Of a DNA stretch of 64,000 bases, positions 42,029 to 49,675 are shown piece by piece. Each line of letters starts with the position of its first letter. Within the stretch, counting starts at the first letter, position 1. The stretch is from Cupriavidus sp. IDO (GTDB lineage Bacteria > Pseudomonadota > Gammaproteobacteria > Burkholderiales > Burkholderiaceae): assembly GCF_000812465.1 (NCBI RefSeq), contig NZ_JWMA01000055.1, forward strand, positions 62,001 through 126,000, written 5' to 3'. Under the pieces are notes generated by a model. That model was given only the letters and a program-made list of their open reading frames with translations, made no database searches and was not told where the DNA came from. Made by a program: the position numbers and the translations under genes.

Positions 42029-43347
42029 CACGCACCCTCCTTGCTGGCGCTCATGGCGGCGCGGTCCAAGCGCTCGATCTCTGCCAAGATCAGGGCGCCG
42101 GAGCGGACCAGGTTGCTGCGGTAGTCCTTCGGCTTCCACCACTCGGCGGCCCACGGCCAGTTCGGAGGTGGATTGCCAGGTGTTGGGTAATGGTGGCGGC
42201 CCTGCGTGGCATAGCAGCCTGCAGCGCTAGACATATCACCGTGGATGTACTTGTCGTCATGCTCCGGCGTCCAGCCTTCGGATTCGACCTGGCGACGGCG
42301 CTCGGCCAGCACGTCTCGTGCGGCTGCGGTCGCCTCTCCCACCTGGTCTGCAGGCGATGCGGCGAGACTGGCCCTATCCCTCCAGCCACACATATAGGCG
42401 TTTCGCTCTCCGGTTTGGATGGCCCACGGGCATTTCTCGCGCATGGCTTCCATCTGGTGAATCTCACCATCCGCCAGCGCGGCAGGCGATGCGCCAGAAA
42501 GGCCCAGCCTCGCCTCACGCGCCTTGCGACGGGCTGCGGACTCCTCTACCTGCCTTCCGGCGGCGGCTAAAGCCTCCATGCGAGGATCAGCAGGCGATGC
42601 GCCCGGCGCGTCGCACTTGTCAGCGTCATAGTCCAAGATGCATGGCTTATCCTTCAACTCACCCAGCAGGTATCGAGCGCGGTCGGCCTCATAGCGAACC
42701 CGGTCGGGATACTCGGAACGGTCAAGTGTGATCCCATCCCACGCATCGCCGTTGTGCAGGATCGCTGTCCAGTTGCGATTGCCGTTGCTCTCAGGCATCG
42801 AGCCATACCAGACCGCCAGTTTTGGCTCAGGCGATGCGTTCGGCGCGACATTCACGCACGAATCGCCATGCGCAGCATGTCCGCACTTGAAACACTTCTC
42901 GGCGCTGGCGCTCGGGGCGGCTTGGGCGAGGATGGCGCGGATGCGTTCGATGTTGCCCCTGTTTTCGTTCGCCCTGGCCCGCATGCGGTCGCGCACGACT
43001 TCATCGGGCTCGTCTGCAAGCATGTTGTCCCATGCTGCGGCGCTGGCTTCGAGCATGTCGATAATCTGCTGCGTCAGCCCCTTCGCTACGGGAGCGGCTG
43101 GCGGCGGAGTCCATCCCATCGCAATCAGGCCGTCACGAACTTTCCCCTCAACATTGGCGGGAGACAGGTCATAGGCCACCGTGACGCGGCTAGTATCCGC
43201 CGCCTCGTCTTGCGGTTGCTGCGCCATGGCTCTTCGTTGCCATGCGCATGCTTTCTGCCAGGTATCCCAATGGATGGGATCCGCGCGCCAAGTGAGTTCA
43301 GTTTCAAACGCCTCGCGCTCTACCTGCTTCTCGTTCTTCTCGGTCAA
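42028..43347 (-). CDS. Large modular early protein (mosaic of phage domains)
   Basis: A 439-aa protein that looks assembled from modules. A helical N-terminal half is followed by a zinc-knuckle-like CFKCGHAAHGDSC (about residues 150-162), an alpha/beta stretch, and Ala-rich linkers with repeated ASPA(A/D) elements. The C-terminal module, with DVLAERRRQVESEGWTPEHD and WKPKDYRSNLVRSGALI, occurs as a separate protein in other phages. Repeated ASPA linkers suggest recombination between similar linkers. Function unknown. Confidence 0.75.
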   Translation of the reverse strand: MTEKNEKQVEREAFETELTWRADPIHWDTWQKACAWQRRAMAQQPQDEAADTSRVTVAYDLSPANVEGKVRDGLIAMGWTPPPAAPVAKGLTQQIIDMLEASAAAWDNMLADEPDEVVRDRMRARANENRGNIERIRAILAQAAPSASAEKCFKCGHAAHGDSCVNVAPNASPEPKLAVWYGSMPESNGNRNWTAILHNGDAWDGITLDRSEYPDRVRYEADRARYLLGELKDKPCILDYDADKCDAPGASPADPRMEALAAAGRQVEESAARRKAREARLGLSGASPAALADGEIHQMEAMREKCPWAIQTGERNAYMCGWRDRASLAASPADQVGEATAAARDVLAERRRQVESEGWTPEHDDKYIHGDMSSAAGCYATQGRHHYPTPGNPPPNWPWAAEWWKPKDYRSNLVRSGALILAEIERLDRAAMSASKEGA

Positions 43348-43745
43348 GCTGCCTCCTGTGTTCGAATCAGGCCGCGCTTCCGTAACATCGGCAGGAGAGC
43401 GGCCTTAGCCTCCTGGTAGTACTCGTGATCCTTGCCGTCTAACCGTGCCGACCGGAACACCTCGGCCTTACAGGCCTTGTTCTTCATGCTCACCTGGATG
43501 GCCGCCCGGTGGCGCCAGTCCGCCAGCTCGCTCACGCACACATCTACCTGCTCGGACTGACGCTTGATGGCGGCGCGCTCCTCGAGCTCACGACGCTCGT
43601 CCTGGCTGAGCCACTGTTTCGAGATCTGGAAATCCCGGCAGGCCGGATCCGCGCGCCCCGCTCCCAGCGCCGGGGCCCACGATGCCTGCCAGGCGTACCA
43701 CGCGAGCAGCAGCTCCTCGATCTGTTGGCTCTCGTCTTGCGTCAT
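43344..43745 (-). CDS. Hypothetical early protein
   Basis: A 133-aa helical protein starting MTQDESQQIEELLLAWYAWQ. A WL-containing element (DFQISKQWLSQDERREL) and a basic C-terminal third (LLPMLRKRGLIRTQ) suggest nucleic-acid binding. It overlaps the next gene by 4 bp. The location in the early operon is compatible with an antiterminator, but no motif proves this. Confidence 0.65.
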   Translation of the reverse strand: MTQDESQQIEELLLAWYAWQASWAPALGAGRADPACRDFQISKQWLSQDERRELEERAAIKRQSEQVDVCVSELADWRHRAAIQVSMKNKACKAEVFRSARLDGKDHEYYQEAKAALLPMLRKRGLIRTQEAA

Positions 43746-43747
43746 CC

Positions 43748-43933
43748 CTATCCCCGTTCGAATAACTCGCACCTACGCCCGTATTCCCGCTTCTTGAACT
43801 TGCACTGCCTTGCCGGCTCCCCGGTGGCATCCACGAATGGCGACCGGTGTAGGCAGCCCCCACACGCCCTATCCGCCCGTAGTGCCTCCTCCTGACGCCG
43901 GATAGCAACCTCCTCCGGCGTCAGGTGGTACAT
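43748..43933 (-). CDS. Small Cys-rich protein
   Basis: A 61-aa protein starting MYHLTPEEVAIRRQEEALR. It carries CGGC, then CKFKKREYGRRC, a likely zinc-binding arrangement. Ends 2 bp before the next gene. Function unknown. Confidence 0.6.
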   Translation of the reverse strand: MYHLTPEEVAIRRQEEALRADRACGGCLHRSPFVDATGEPARQCKFKKREYGRRCELFERG

Positions 43934-43947
43934 GTAGCTCGGATGGA

Positions 43948-44202
43948 TCAACGTCGCGCTCCCTGCTGCCAGCGCACCCACGGCAGGCGCACGCTGGCGT
44001 GAAACTTGGCCTCGGCCGCTGGTACGTGATCCAACTGGACCCGGGAGTCGATTCCGCACCGCTCCAGGATGTAGGCCTTGGCGTCGTCAGATGTCTCGCA
44101 CGGCTTGCCGGTCCTGCTGGCCACCATCCGACGGAATTCCGGGTTGCCACACCACATGCCGGCCAGCCTGGCCAGCGCGCCGCCCTTCGCCCGTGCCGTC
44201 AT
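43948..44202 (-). CDS. Small basic hypothetical protein
   Basis: An 84-aa protein starting MTARAKGGALARLAGMWCG. It contains the pattern NPEFRRMVASRTGKPCET followed by DDAKAYILERCGI, which resembles small phage proteins in replication regions. It overlaps the gene before it by 4 bp. No function assigned. Confidence 0.65.
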   Translation of the reverse strand: MTARAKGGALARLAGMWCGNPEFRRMVASRTGKPCETSDDAKAYILERCGIDSRVQLDHVPAAEAKFHASVRLPWVRWQQGARR

Positions 44203-44756
44203 GCCCGCACTCCCATGCCAAACAGAGCACGCACGACCGAATGCTGCTTCCGCACGCTACCGACACGCCGGGCCCGATTGAGGGTGTTACGATCGATCAT
44301 GGCCTTGTAGGCGAGCGGATCATCCTCCTTCAGCCTGGCCCTGCGCGCGCGGCAGCGCTCCGTATTGGTCATGGCCGCAGGCTTTGGCTTGCTCTTGCCG
44401 GGGAACGGCAGCCAGAGGGGAATCGGCGAGCCGGCGCGCTTCTTCCAACCCATCACATGCGCCTCGCCGGCGGCTTCCTTGTTTCGCATCAGGCCATCGA
44501 TGGTGTGACGGCTCGCCCCGGCAATCTGGGCCATCTCGTGTACCGTCCGCCCGCGGCGGTCCTGACAAACCCGGGTGAGCAGCAACCAGGTCGGGGAGGT
44601 TTCGCCCTGAAACGGCTTCGAGCCCAAACCCAGGTCCTTCCCCTTCCGGTAGACCGATTCGGCTGATCGATCAAGCTCGGCGCCGATGACCCGGAAAGAT
44701 TTCCCGCTTGTCCAGAGTTCGCGGAGCTTGCCCTCATCTTCCACAGTCCAGCGCAT
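44199..44756 (-). CDS. Helix-turn-helix (GcrA/Myb-like) phage regulator
   Basis: A 185-aa basic protein. Residues 1-45 (WTVEDEGKLRELWTSGKSFR, then AELDRSAESVYRKG) form a Myb/GcrA-type three-helix DNA-binding domain. The middle contains a second HTH-like HEMAQIAGASRHTIDGLM. The C-terminus is Arg rich. A transcription regulator of the early or late switch is likely; the target is unknown. Confidence 0.72.
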   Translation of the reverse strand: MRWTVEDEGKLRELWTSGKSFRVIGAELDRSAESVYRKGKDLGLGSKPFQGETSPTWLLLTRVCQDRRGRTVHEMAQIAGASRHTIDGLMRNKEAAGEAHVMGWKKRAGSPIPLWLPFPGKSKPKPAAMTNTERCRARRARLKEDDPLAYKAMIDRNTLNRARRVGSVRKQHSVVRALFGMGVRA

Positions 44757-45316
44757 CAGTCCTCTCCCATTGTGATGCTGGCTTCCGCCGCGGCGCGGGC
44801 TACGATTACTCGCCGCAGAGCCGGCGCGCCGTGCGCTTTCGATTCCATTCCGTACACAAACCCCGCCAGGCATAGACTGACCATCAGGCGGAAGGCCTCT
44901 CCGTCGTTGTTCAGCGGGTCATAGCGGCGCCAACTACCGCCAGGCTCCCGGACATGGATCACTTCCAAATCCCGGACGCGGTACCGGCGAACCTCAAACC
45001 CGGCGGCGCGGGCTGCCTGCTCCGTCAGGGCCAGATCCAGTTCGGAAGGCATGACCGGGCCTGTCATGCAGCGGATCGGCTGATACCACTTCTGCACAGC
45101 TGCTGAGAACTTGTGGTAGCGCTCGTCCGTGACGTACTTCATGTACGCAGCCGTTGTCGATTCCCATGCGTACACCTCCCCAGTGTTGGGCTGTGCGCTA
45201 CGCAGGCGTGCAATCTCGTACTCCAGCTTGCGCGCATGGGAAACGAGTGCATGCGCGGTGCGCCAGTCCAAATTGCCCTCCACTGCCTGGCGCTCGAGCT
45301 TGTCCAGATCCAGCAT
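44756..45316 (-). CDS. Hypothetical protein with phage alpha/beta-sandwich-like domain
   Basis: A 186-aa protein from ATG 45316 (a GTG one codon earlier is possible). An N-terminal helix pair (LERQAVEGNLDWRTAHAL) is followed by a C-terminal domain with EQAARAAGFEVRRYRV and DPLNNDGEAFRLMVSLCL, the look of small ABA-sandwich phage domains. Function unknown. Coupled to its neighbours by overlapping codons. Confidence 0.65.
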   Translation of the reverse strand: MLDLDKLERQAVEGNLDWRTAHALVSHARKLEYEIARLRSAQPNTGEVYAWESTTAAYMKYVTDERYHKFSAAVQKWYQPIRCMTGPVMPSELDLALTEQAARAAGFEVRRYRVRDLEVIHVREPGGSWRRYDPLNNDGEAFRLMVSLCLAGFVYGMESKAHGAPALRRVIVARAAAEASITMGED

Positions 45317-45606
45317 CACCGCACCTCCTTGATCTGAATTCCCCGTACCGCCATCAGGTGCCGCTTTATGCGGTATCCCTCAGTTACCTTGCCCTTCACG
45401 TCTTCCACCGTTGCCCAGGTCTCACCCTTCTCCCGGTAGACGAAGTCCGCGATGTACCGCAGCGCCGGGCGCTTCCGGCCTTGAATCACCACCGCAGGCG
45501 CCAGCTCGAATGCCACTTGGCGCTGCAGGGATTCGATCTCGCCGGCCCGCTCGAGGGTGCGAAGCTCGAGGTATCGCTGCCACTCGCGTTTGCTGTCGAA
45601 GGTCAT
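45316..45606 (-). CDS. DUF1064 family protein (putative endonuclease-like), short N-terminus
   Basis: A 96-aa protein from ATG 45606, overlapping the preceding stop (ATGA). The family core is present: TFDSKREWQRYLELRTLERA, VIQGRKRPALRYIADFVY and EDVKGKVTEGYRIKRHL. The Asp and following Glu/Lys residues resemble a PD-(D/E)XK nuclease core. The open frame continues upstream with KYGNQRIEHEG, which also belongs to the family, so translation may begin upstream at a non-obvious start or the protein is slightly trimmed. Confidence 0.75.
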   Translation of the reverse strand: MTFDSKREWQRYLELRTLERAGEIESLQRQVAFELAPAVVIQGRKRPALRYIADFVYREKGETWATVEDVKGKVTEGYRIKRHLMAVRGIQIKEVR

Positions 45607-45806
45607 CCCTTCGTGTTCGATCCGCTGGTTGCCGTACTTTCCCGGGCTACCTTCCGGGCCGCGCGGACGTCGGAGTGAAGCTTTTCCGCTGCCGGCCGGC
45701 CCCGATGCTTCTCCACCTTGCGCAGGAAGTCCGCGATCTCCTGCCCCGGCCGCTCCGCCGGCCAGCGCACCTCGCACTCGTGCCGCCAGGCCTCGTCCGT
45801 TCGCAT
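45603..45806 (-). CDS. Small hypothetical protein upstream of DUF1064 gene
   Basis: A 67-aa protein starting MRTDEAWRHECEVRWPAE, then RPGQEIADFLRKVEKHRG. It is helical and charged. It ends in an ATGA overlap with the DUF1064 gene. Function unknown. Confidence 0.6.
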   Translation of the reverse strand: MRTDEAWRHECEVRWPAERPGQEIADFLRKVEKHRGRPAAEKLHSDVRAARKVARESTATSGSNTKG

Positions 45807-45838
45807 TCCGCCAGCCCCTCACGATTTCCCCCCCGCAA

Positions 45839-46219
45839 TCACTTGACGACGATGTCCGGCAAAATCACCGATGGCTTGAACACCACCTTGTAGTGGAAGG
45901 TGCTGACGCCGGCCGGTTCCAACTGCTCGATGAAGTAGGTCACGTTGTCGGATAGGCCAAGGTAGTGCTTCTTGAACGTCGAGGGGCCCGTCTTGCAGGT
46001 GATGGACACCTTGCGGGCGTTGTCGGCATCGAGGGAGCACAGCCCTTCGATGCTGAGCATGTAGTCAGCCGTGATGCCGTTGTAGAACACGACGCGGCGG
46101 TTGATCTCGAAGTTGTCAGCGGCCTGCGAGAGATTGCGCGATGCGACCTGCGCATCGTTGCAAGCGGTCAATGTCAGAGCCGCGGTGAGTGTGACGAGTG
46201 CGAATTTGATGGACTTCAC
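45839..46219 (-). CDS. Phage lipoprotein in early operon
   Basis: A 126-aa protein from GTG 46219, with an AGGAGG ribosome binding site 5 bases upstream. The N-terminus is a lipoprotein signal (SIKFALVTLTAALTLTAC, Cys at about position 19). The mature domain has strand-rich sequence with one Cys pair (LCSLD...ITCKTG). As an envelope protein made early in infection it could act in superinfection exclusion. That role is inference; no homologue is named. Confidence 0.75.
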   Translation of the reverse strand: MKSIKFALVTLTAALTLTACNDAQVASRNLSQAADNFEINRRVVFYNGITADYMLSIEGLCSLDADNARKVSITCKTGPSTFKKHYLGLSDNVTYFIEQLEPAGVSTFHYKVVFKPSVILPDIVVK

Positions 46220-46238
46220 GATTCCTCCTGTTTGGGGG

Positions 46239-46457
46239 TCATGCCTTTTCCGCCGGGCGACGGCCCTTGTTGAGCTTGTGGCCGAACGCAATGGCATACG
46301 GGCCGATGATCGCGATCCACAGATGGCCGTCGGCGCAGACCATGCGGCGGATGCTGAAGATGTGGTAGGCCCGCATCCGCGTCTTGCGATGGCGGTCAAA
46401 CCATGCAGCTCCGCCCATTTGGCCATGCCCCTTAGCAACCTTGACTTCGATGCTCAT
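46239..46457 (-). CDS. Small hypothetical protein coupled to replication gene
   Basis: A 72-aa protein starting MSIEVKVAKGHGQMGGAAW, sharing ATGA with the end of the replication gene. It is basic and aromatic rich (RMRAYHIFSIRRMV). Function unknown. Confidence 0.6.
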   Translation of the reverse strand: MSIEVKVAKGHGQMGGAAWFDRHRKTRMRAYHIFSIRRMVCADGHLWIAIIGPYAIAFGHKLNKGRRPAEKA

Positions 46458-47428
46458 GACGCCTCCACCGGCGGGTGGCCGTAGAAGTACTGGTGCACGT
46501 CGGCGTAGATCGAGCTTTTGGTACGCAGCAGGTCGGCCAGCAGCGCCTGGCGCCACGGACCCTCACCTGCGTGCTTGAACACGCCGACCTTGTAGCGCTG
46601 GAAGTCCTCGCCCTGCTTGCGGGCTCGCCACACCTCGGCACCCTTCGCCTCGATGCCCGGGGCGGTTTCCCACCAGGTCGTGTCCGTGGCCGCGCCGCTC
46701 GCGCCCGCCGCCGGCGTCGACTGCTTCGGCGGCTCGTCGGTCCAGCGCTGGTCACGCAGCCAGGTCGCCGGGTAAGGGATGAACTTGCCGCCCTCCTCCT
46801 TCCACGAGTCCCAGCCGGTCTGCTTCGCCACCGCATCAAGCAGCACCGCCTGTAGGGCAGCATCGGGAGCCAGCTTCAGGTACGCCTTCTCGGCATCGCC
46901 TTTCGAGGCTTTCCGGGGATAGAGCGTCCAGAAGGCTTCGAAGGGTTTCGGGGCTTTTTCAGGCTTTTCGTGCGCGCCCTTTCCCGTTCCCTTCTGTTCC
47001 TCTTCTGTTCCTTCTGTTCCGTGTCCCGTTTTTGGATACCTTTCCGTCCGTTTTTGGGACTGTTTCAATCCGTTTTTGGTACCCTTTGCCGCCGTTTTCG
47101 GAACTGTTCCGTTTTTGGAACTGTTCCGTTTTTCCCCACCTTCGGCTTCTTCTGCGCTCTGACCGACGTTCATCTGGTAGACCACGATCTGTCCCGTACG
47201 GCCCGTGCGCTCGCCGTCATCGGTGATCAAACCCATCTCCTCGAGCTTCTGGATGGCCGCAATGACGGTCTTCCGGTCAAGCTCGGTCGCCTCAACGAGG
47301 TAGGCGATGGATGTGTAGCAGCGCAGCGCCGGCTCGGCCGCGCAGTTGGCCATCAGGGTCAGGACGTGCTTGGTGGATGAGCGCCCGACCTTCTGGCGAA
47401 GGGCCCAGGTAATAGCCTCGACGCTCAT
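46454..47428 (-). CDS. Phage replication initiator-like protein (HTH, O-like)
   Basis: A 324-aa protein from ATG 47428. Residues 1-95 contain a winged HTH (SSTKHVLTLMANCA, then TSIAYLVEATELDRKTVIAA) like phage replication proteins. Residues about 95-160 are a low-complexity Lys/Gly/Thr linker whose DNA carries iterons. The C-terminal part (FEAFWTLYPRKASKGDAEKA, then KFIPYPATWL) resembles DnaT/helicase-loader-like domains of phage O proteins. It is predicted to start replication at the internal origin and recruit host helicase. Confidence 0.85.
   Translation of the reverse strand: MSVEAITWALRQKVGRSSTKHVLTLMANCAAEPALRCYTSIAYLVEATELDRKTVIAAIQKLEEMGLITDDGERTGRTGQIVVYQMNVGQSAEEAEGGEKRNSSKNGTVPKTAAKGTKNGLKQSQKRTERYPKTGHGTEGTEEEQKGTGKGAHEKPEKAPKPFEAFWTLYPRKASKGDAEKAYLKLAPDAALQAVLLDAVAKQTGWDSWKEEGGKFIPYPATWLRDQRWTDEPPKQSTPAAGASGAATDTTWWETAPGIEAKGAEVWRARKQGEDFQRYKVGVFKHAGEGPWRQALLADLLRTKSSIYADVHQYFYGHPPVEAS
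47026..47137. repeat. Iteron array, probable phage replication origin
   Basis: Six direct copies of CCGTTTTTGG (one copy has C for the last T, and the last copy diverges after the T-run), starting at 47026, 47048, 47070, 47092, 47109 and 47126. The spacing is 22, 22, 22, 17 and 17 bp. Several copies extend to CCGTTTTTGGAACTGTT. The array lies inside the initiator gene, as lambda ori lies in gene O. Confidence 0.8.
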
Positions 47429-47784
47429 GCAACTGCTCCTACGCGCGCCGCCGGCACGCCATATTGCTTTTCCCGGTACGGCGCCCACCGGCCGTATCCC
47501 CAATCCCAGCGCACGCGCTTCTGCTCCTTGCTGAATCGCTTGCCCTGGTCGAGCTCGTAGTGACACCAGAAGCAGGCCGGGATCGTCATGCGGTCGTCAG
47601 CCTTCAGGCCCTTGCCCTTGCCGTCTTTGAGCTGGTTGGAGTGAGCCGGCACCACGGTGTCCGGGTTGTTCCGGCAGACGCCCGGAAAGCGCAGGTAGCA
47701 CTGCTGCCCGTGACAGAGCATGTCCGGGTGCAGAAGCGGATTGACGCGGATGGCCTTGCCGTTCGCAATGACGACCACCAGCAT
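47425..47784 (-). CDS. DUF1364 nuclease-domain protein
   Basis: A 119-aa protein starting MLVVVIANGKAIRVNP. It contains the DUF1364 pattern CYLRFPGVCRNNPDTVVPAH, HSNQLKDGKGKGLKA and IPACFWCHYELDQG, a Cys/His cluster related to HNH/treble-clef nucleases. Lambdoid phages often carry such genes near the recombination/replication block. It overlaps the replication gene by 4 bp. Confidence 0.85.
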   Translation of the reverse strand: MLVVVIANGKAIRVNPLLHPDMLCHGQQCYLRFPGVCRNNPDTVVPAHSNQLKDGKGKGLKADDRMTIPACFWCHYELDQGKRFSKEQKRVRWDWGYGRWAPYREKQYGVPAARVGAVA

Positions 47785-48080
47785 CAGAAGAGGCTCCCTT
47801 GCGGATGCCGGCGCCGCACCGGGCGAATCGTCCGACCGGTGACGCTGCATGCTCGCGCCGGCCCGCGCTCGAGCTCGCCCAGGTCCTCGCGCAGCTCGTT
47901 CACGCGGCCGCTGACGATGTTCACCGGCAGGCCGGTCAGCTTCACCAGCTCCTGCAGCGAATAGTCGGCTGGGAACGGCTTCATCACGGCGAGGATCTCC
48001 TTCTGCCGCTTGGACAGGGTTCCATCCTGCTTTAGCTGGTGGTAGACGCGAATGCTCGTGTGCGCGACTGCGGTGTGCAT
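47784..48080 (-). CDS. Winged-helix DNA-binding protein
   Basis: A 98-aa protein starting MHTAVAHTSIRVYHQLKQ. Residues about 20-70 (TLSKRQKEILAVMKPF, then SLQELVKLTGLPVNIVSGRV) form a winged helix-turn-helix. The tail is basic. A regulator or replication accessory; target unknown. Confidence 0.75.
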   Translation of the reverse strand: MHTAVAHTSIRVYHQLKQDGTLSKRQKEILAVMKPFPADYSLQELVKLTGLPVNIVSGRVNELREDLGELERGPARACSVTGRTIRPVRRRHPQGSLF

Positions 48081-48088
48081 GGGCGCTC

Positions 48089-48265
48089 CTATGCGTGATT
48101 GGCCTTCACCGGCCGGTATTGCTCGTCCTTGAAACCCGCATGCCACTCCAGGTGGGCATCGGTGCCCGGCGGCCAGTGCGGGTTGTCATCAGCCTTCAGC
48201 CCGCGGCGGAAGGCCTGGGCGCCTTGCTCGCGCAGCGCCGCGCGGGGCATCAGCTCGTGAATCAC
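48089..48265 (-). CDS. Rmf/CrpP-like small protein
   Basis: A 58-aa protein from GTG 48265, which shares GTGA with the preceding stop. The sequence pattern EQGAQAFRRGLKADDNPHW, then HLEWHAGFKDEQ, follows the Gly/Asn-Pro/Trp-X-X-Gly pattern of ribosome modulation factor-like proteins (Rmf/CrpP superfamily). In that family members bind ribosomes during stationary phase. Assignment is by motif only. Confidence 0.6.
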   Translation of the reverse strand: MIHELMPRAALREQGAQAFRRGLKADDNPHWPPGTDAHLEWHAGFKDEQYRPVKANHA

Positions 48266-48453
48266 TGGCCCACCTCCGGTACCGCCAGGCTCAGGTTCTT
48301 CTCAGTCAGCAGGAATTGCCGGTGGCGGATTTCCGTGCCGTCGTCCTCGTAGACGAATTGGTAGGCGTTCTGGGAGTGCACAAAGCGCGCGAAGAAAGTG
48401 CGCCGGCCGCTGGGCATGCGGTAAGCACCGCCGGGTGTGAGGCGATCGCTCAT
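48262..48453 (-). CDS. Small hypothetical protein
   Basis: A 63-aa protein starting MSDRLTPGGAYRMPSGRR. It has strand-rich sequence (FVHSQNAYQFVYEDDG, then FLLTEKNLSLA). Ends in GTGA overlap with the Rmf-like gene. Function unknown. Confidence 0.6.
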   Translation of the reverse strand: MSDRLTPGGAYRMPSGRRTFFARFVHSQNAYQFVYEDDGTEIRHRQFLLTEKNLSLAVPEVGQ

Positions 48454-48460
48454 AGCCACC

Positions 48461-48751
48461 TCAGCGCCGGGAGCCACACTCGCCGAAGCCCTCTCGCGCG
48501 CAGTGGCACGAGGCGCCCACCTGGCACAACGTGCTGATGGCGTCCAGATAGGGCTTCGTCACCAAGGCGAAGCCGCAGTTGCCCGTCAGCATGTCGATCT
48601 TGTTCAGGGGAATGCCCTGCGTATTGGCCAGGATGCGGCTCACATCGGAGCTATCCCATCCCATCAGGTCCATCAGCTCCTTCCGCCGCTCGGAAGAAAG
48701 CGCCATCCGGACAGCTTGTTCAAGCTTTGCCGGCGAAAGTGTGGTGGTCAT
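48461..48751 (-). CDS. CII-like transcription activator
   Basis: A 96-aa protein starting MTTTLSPAKLEQAVRMAL. The segment LMGWDSSDVSRILANTQGI (HTH) and LNKIDMLTGNCGFALV match the CII family. CII proteins activate repressor and integrase promoters to favour lysogeny. It follows the Cro-like and RHH genes in the leftward early operon, like lambda cro-cII order. Confidence 0.75.
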   Translation of the reverse strand: MTTTLSPAKLEQAVRMALSSERRKELMDLMGWDSSDVSRILANTQGIPLNKIDMLTGNCGFALVTKPYLDAISTLCQVGASCHCAREGFGECGSRR

Positions 48752-49014
48752 GGTGCCTTGCTCAAAGTTACTCAGCGCCCCGCAATCCCGCCCCCACTCC
48801 GCTGCGTGCAGTTGGGTGGGGCGGCAAGTACGCTGTCGTTATCGAACCGCGGCTTAGTCGCGGACTTTGCGGGAATCCCCGCCTCACAAACTGCTAAATG
48901 CCCAGAACGACATGAGCACTAATTTCGCCAGATCAGCGCCCGGCCATGGTGGCCAGAAGAGGGACAAAAGCGGGACGGATGTGGGACGGAACTGGGCCGC
49001 CCTTTCTCCGCCAT
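48752..49014. other. Region between CII-like and RHH genes
   Basis: 263 bases without a supported gene on either strand. The GC-rich centre around 48790-48825 and several GGGAC elements near 48960-48985 are visible, but no clear promoter or terminator is. CII-responsive or nut-like sites may lie here; none can be assigned by eye. Confidence 0.4.
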
Positions 49015-49251
49015 CTATTCGCTGTCATCTGCCCCTACTCCTGCCATCCGATCCAGCCGGGCTTTGTGTAACCTCACAAGGTGATTACGGCCATGCACAT
49101 GGATCATCACCATGTCCCGCAGATACTCAGAAACGCTCATTCCCTCGCTCGATGCCAAGCGCAAGAACTCGTCCTTCGTTTCCTCGTCCACGACGGTCCG
49201 CATCTCAGCGGTCAACTTGCCCGACGTGCTACCCACGCGTACGTGCGTCAT
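49015..49251 (-). CDS. Ribbon-helix-helix regulator
   Basis: A 78-aa protein starting MTHVRVGSTSGKLTAEMR. A ribbon strand (TAEMRTVVDEETKDEFLRLA) followed by the SVSEYLRDMVMIHV helix gives an Arc/MetJ-type RHH fold. The start at 49251 is preferred. It is the second gene of the leftward early operon and likely modulates early promoters. Confidence 0.75.
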   Translation of the reverse strand: MTHVRVGSTSGKLTAEMRTVVDEETKDEFLRLASSEGMSVSEYLRDMVMIHVHGRNHLVRLHKARLDRMAGVGADDSE

Positions 49252-49346
49252 GCCATCCCCTATTTGCCTATCACCCACTGGTACAGCCCCTGATTTCGTT
49301 ACCCCGTGGTTCCTCTGCCGATCTGTGCCGGCCCTTATTACGGGCT

Positions 49347-49640
49347 TCAGCCCTTGTTCTGTTCCGACGTTGCGACCGGAGGCTGCACGTCGTCGATGGC
49401 CTTAATCCTGTCAACCGCGCCCACCAACTCGGGCCAGACCCGCTCCAGCACCTCGTGACTGAACATTTCCTTCCGCGTAACGAGGCCACCCGTTGCATCT
49501 TCAATCGGTCGCCCGAAAGGGACTGGAACTGGACGCTCCCCAGTAGCCCATCGACTAACATCGGATGCATGGGCGCCGATGGCCTTGCTCAAAGCGACGA
49601 GCCGGCCACGCTTTCCGGAGAGGTAAGATTTGAGATCCAT
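49347..49640 (-). CDS. Cro/YdaS-like repressor
   Basis: A 97-aa protein starting MDLKSYLSGKRGRLVALSK. The HTH segment is AIGAHASDVSRWATGERPVP, and VLERVWPEL is conserved, as in YdaS/Cro-type proteins. It is divergent from the CI-like gene. The promoter -10 box ends 7 bases before the ATG, so the transcript may be leaderless. It would antagonise CI in the lytic switch. Confidence 0.85.
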   Translation of the reverse strand: MDLKSYLSGKRGRLVALSKAIGAHASDVSRWATGERPVPVPFGRPIEDATGGLVTRKEMFSHEVLERVWPELVGAVDRIKAIDDVQPPVATSEQNKG

Positions 49641-49646
49641 AGCTGC

Positions 49647-49675
49647 ACTATAGCGATTCGCTAAACGAATGACAA
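49647..49675 (-). promoter_or_regulatory. Leftward early promoter
   Basis: On the minus strand TTGTCA (49670-49675) and TATAGT (49647-49652) are separated by 17 bases, close to sigma-70 consensus. The first operator overlaps the -10 box. Predicted start of transcription is at or next to the ATG of the Cro-like gene. Confidence 0.8.
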
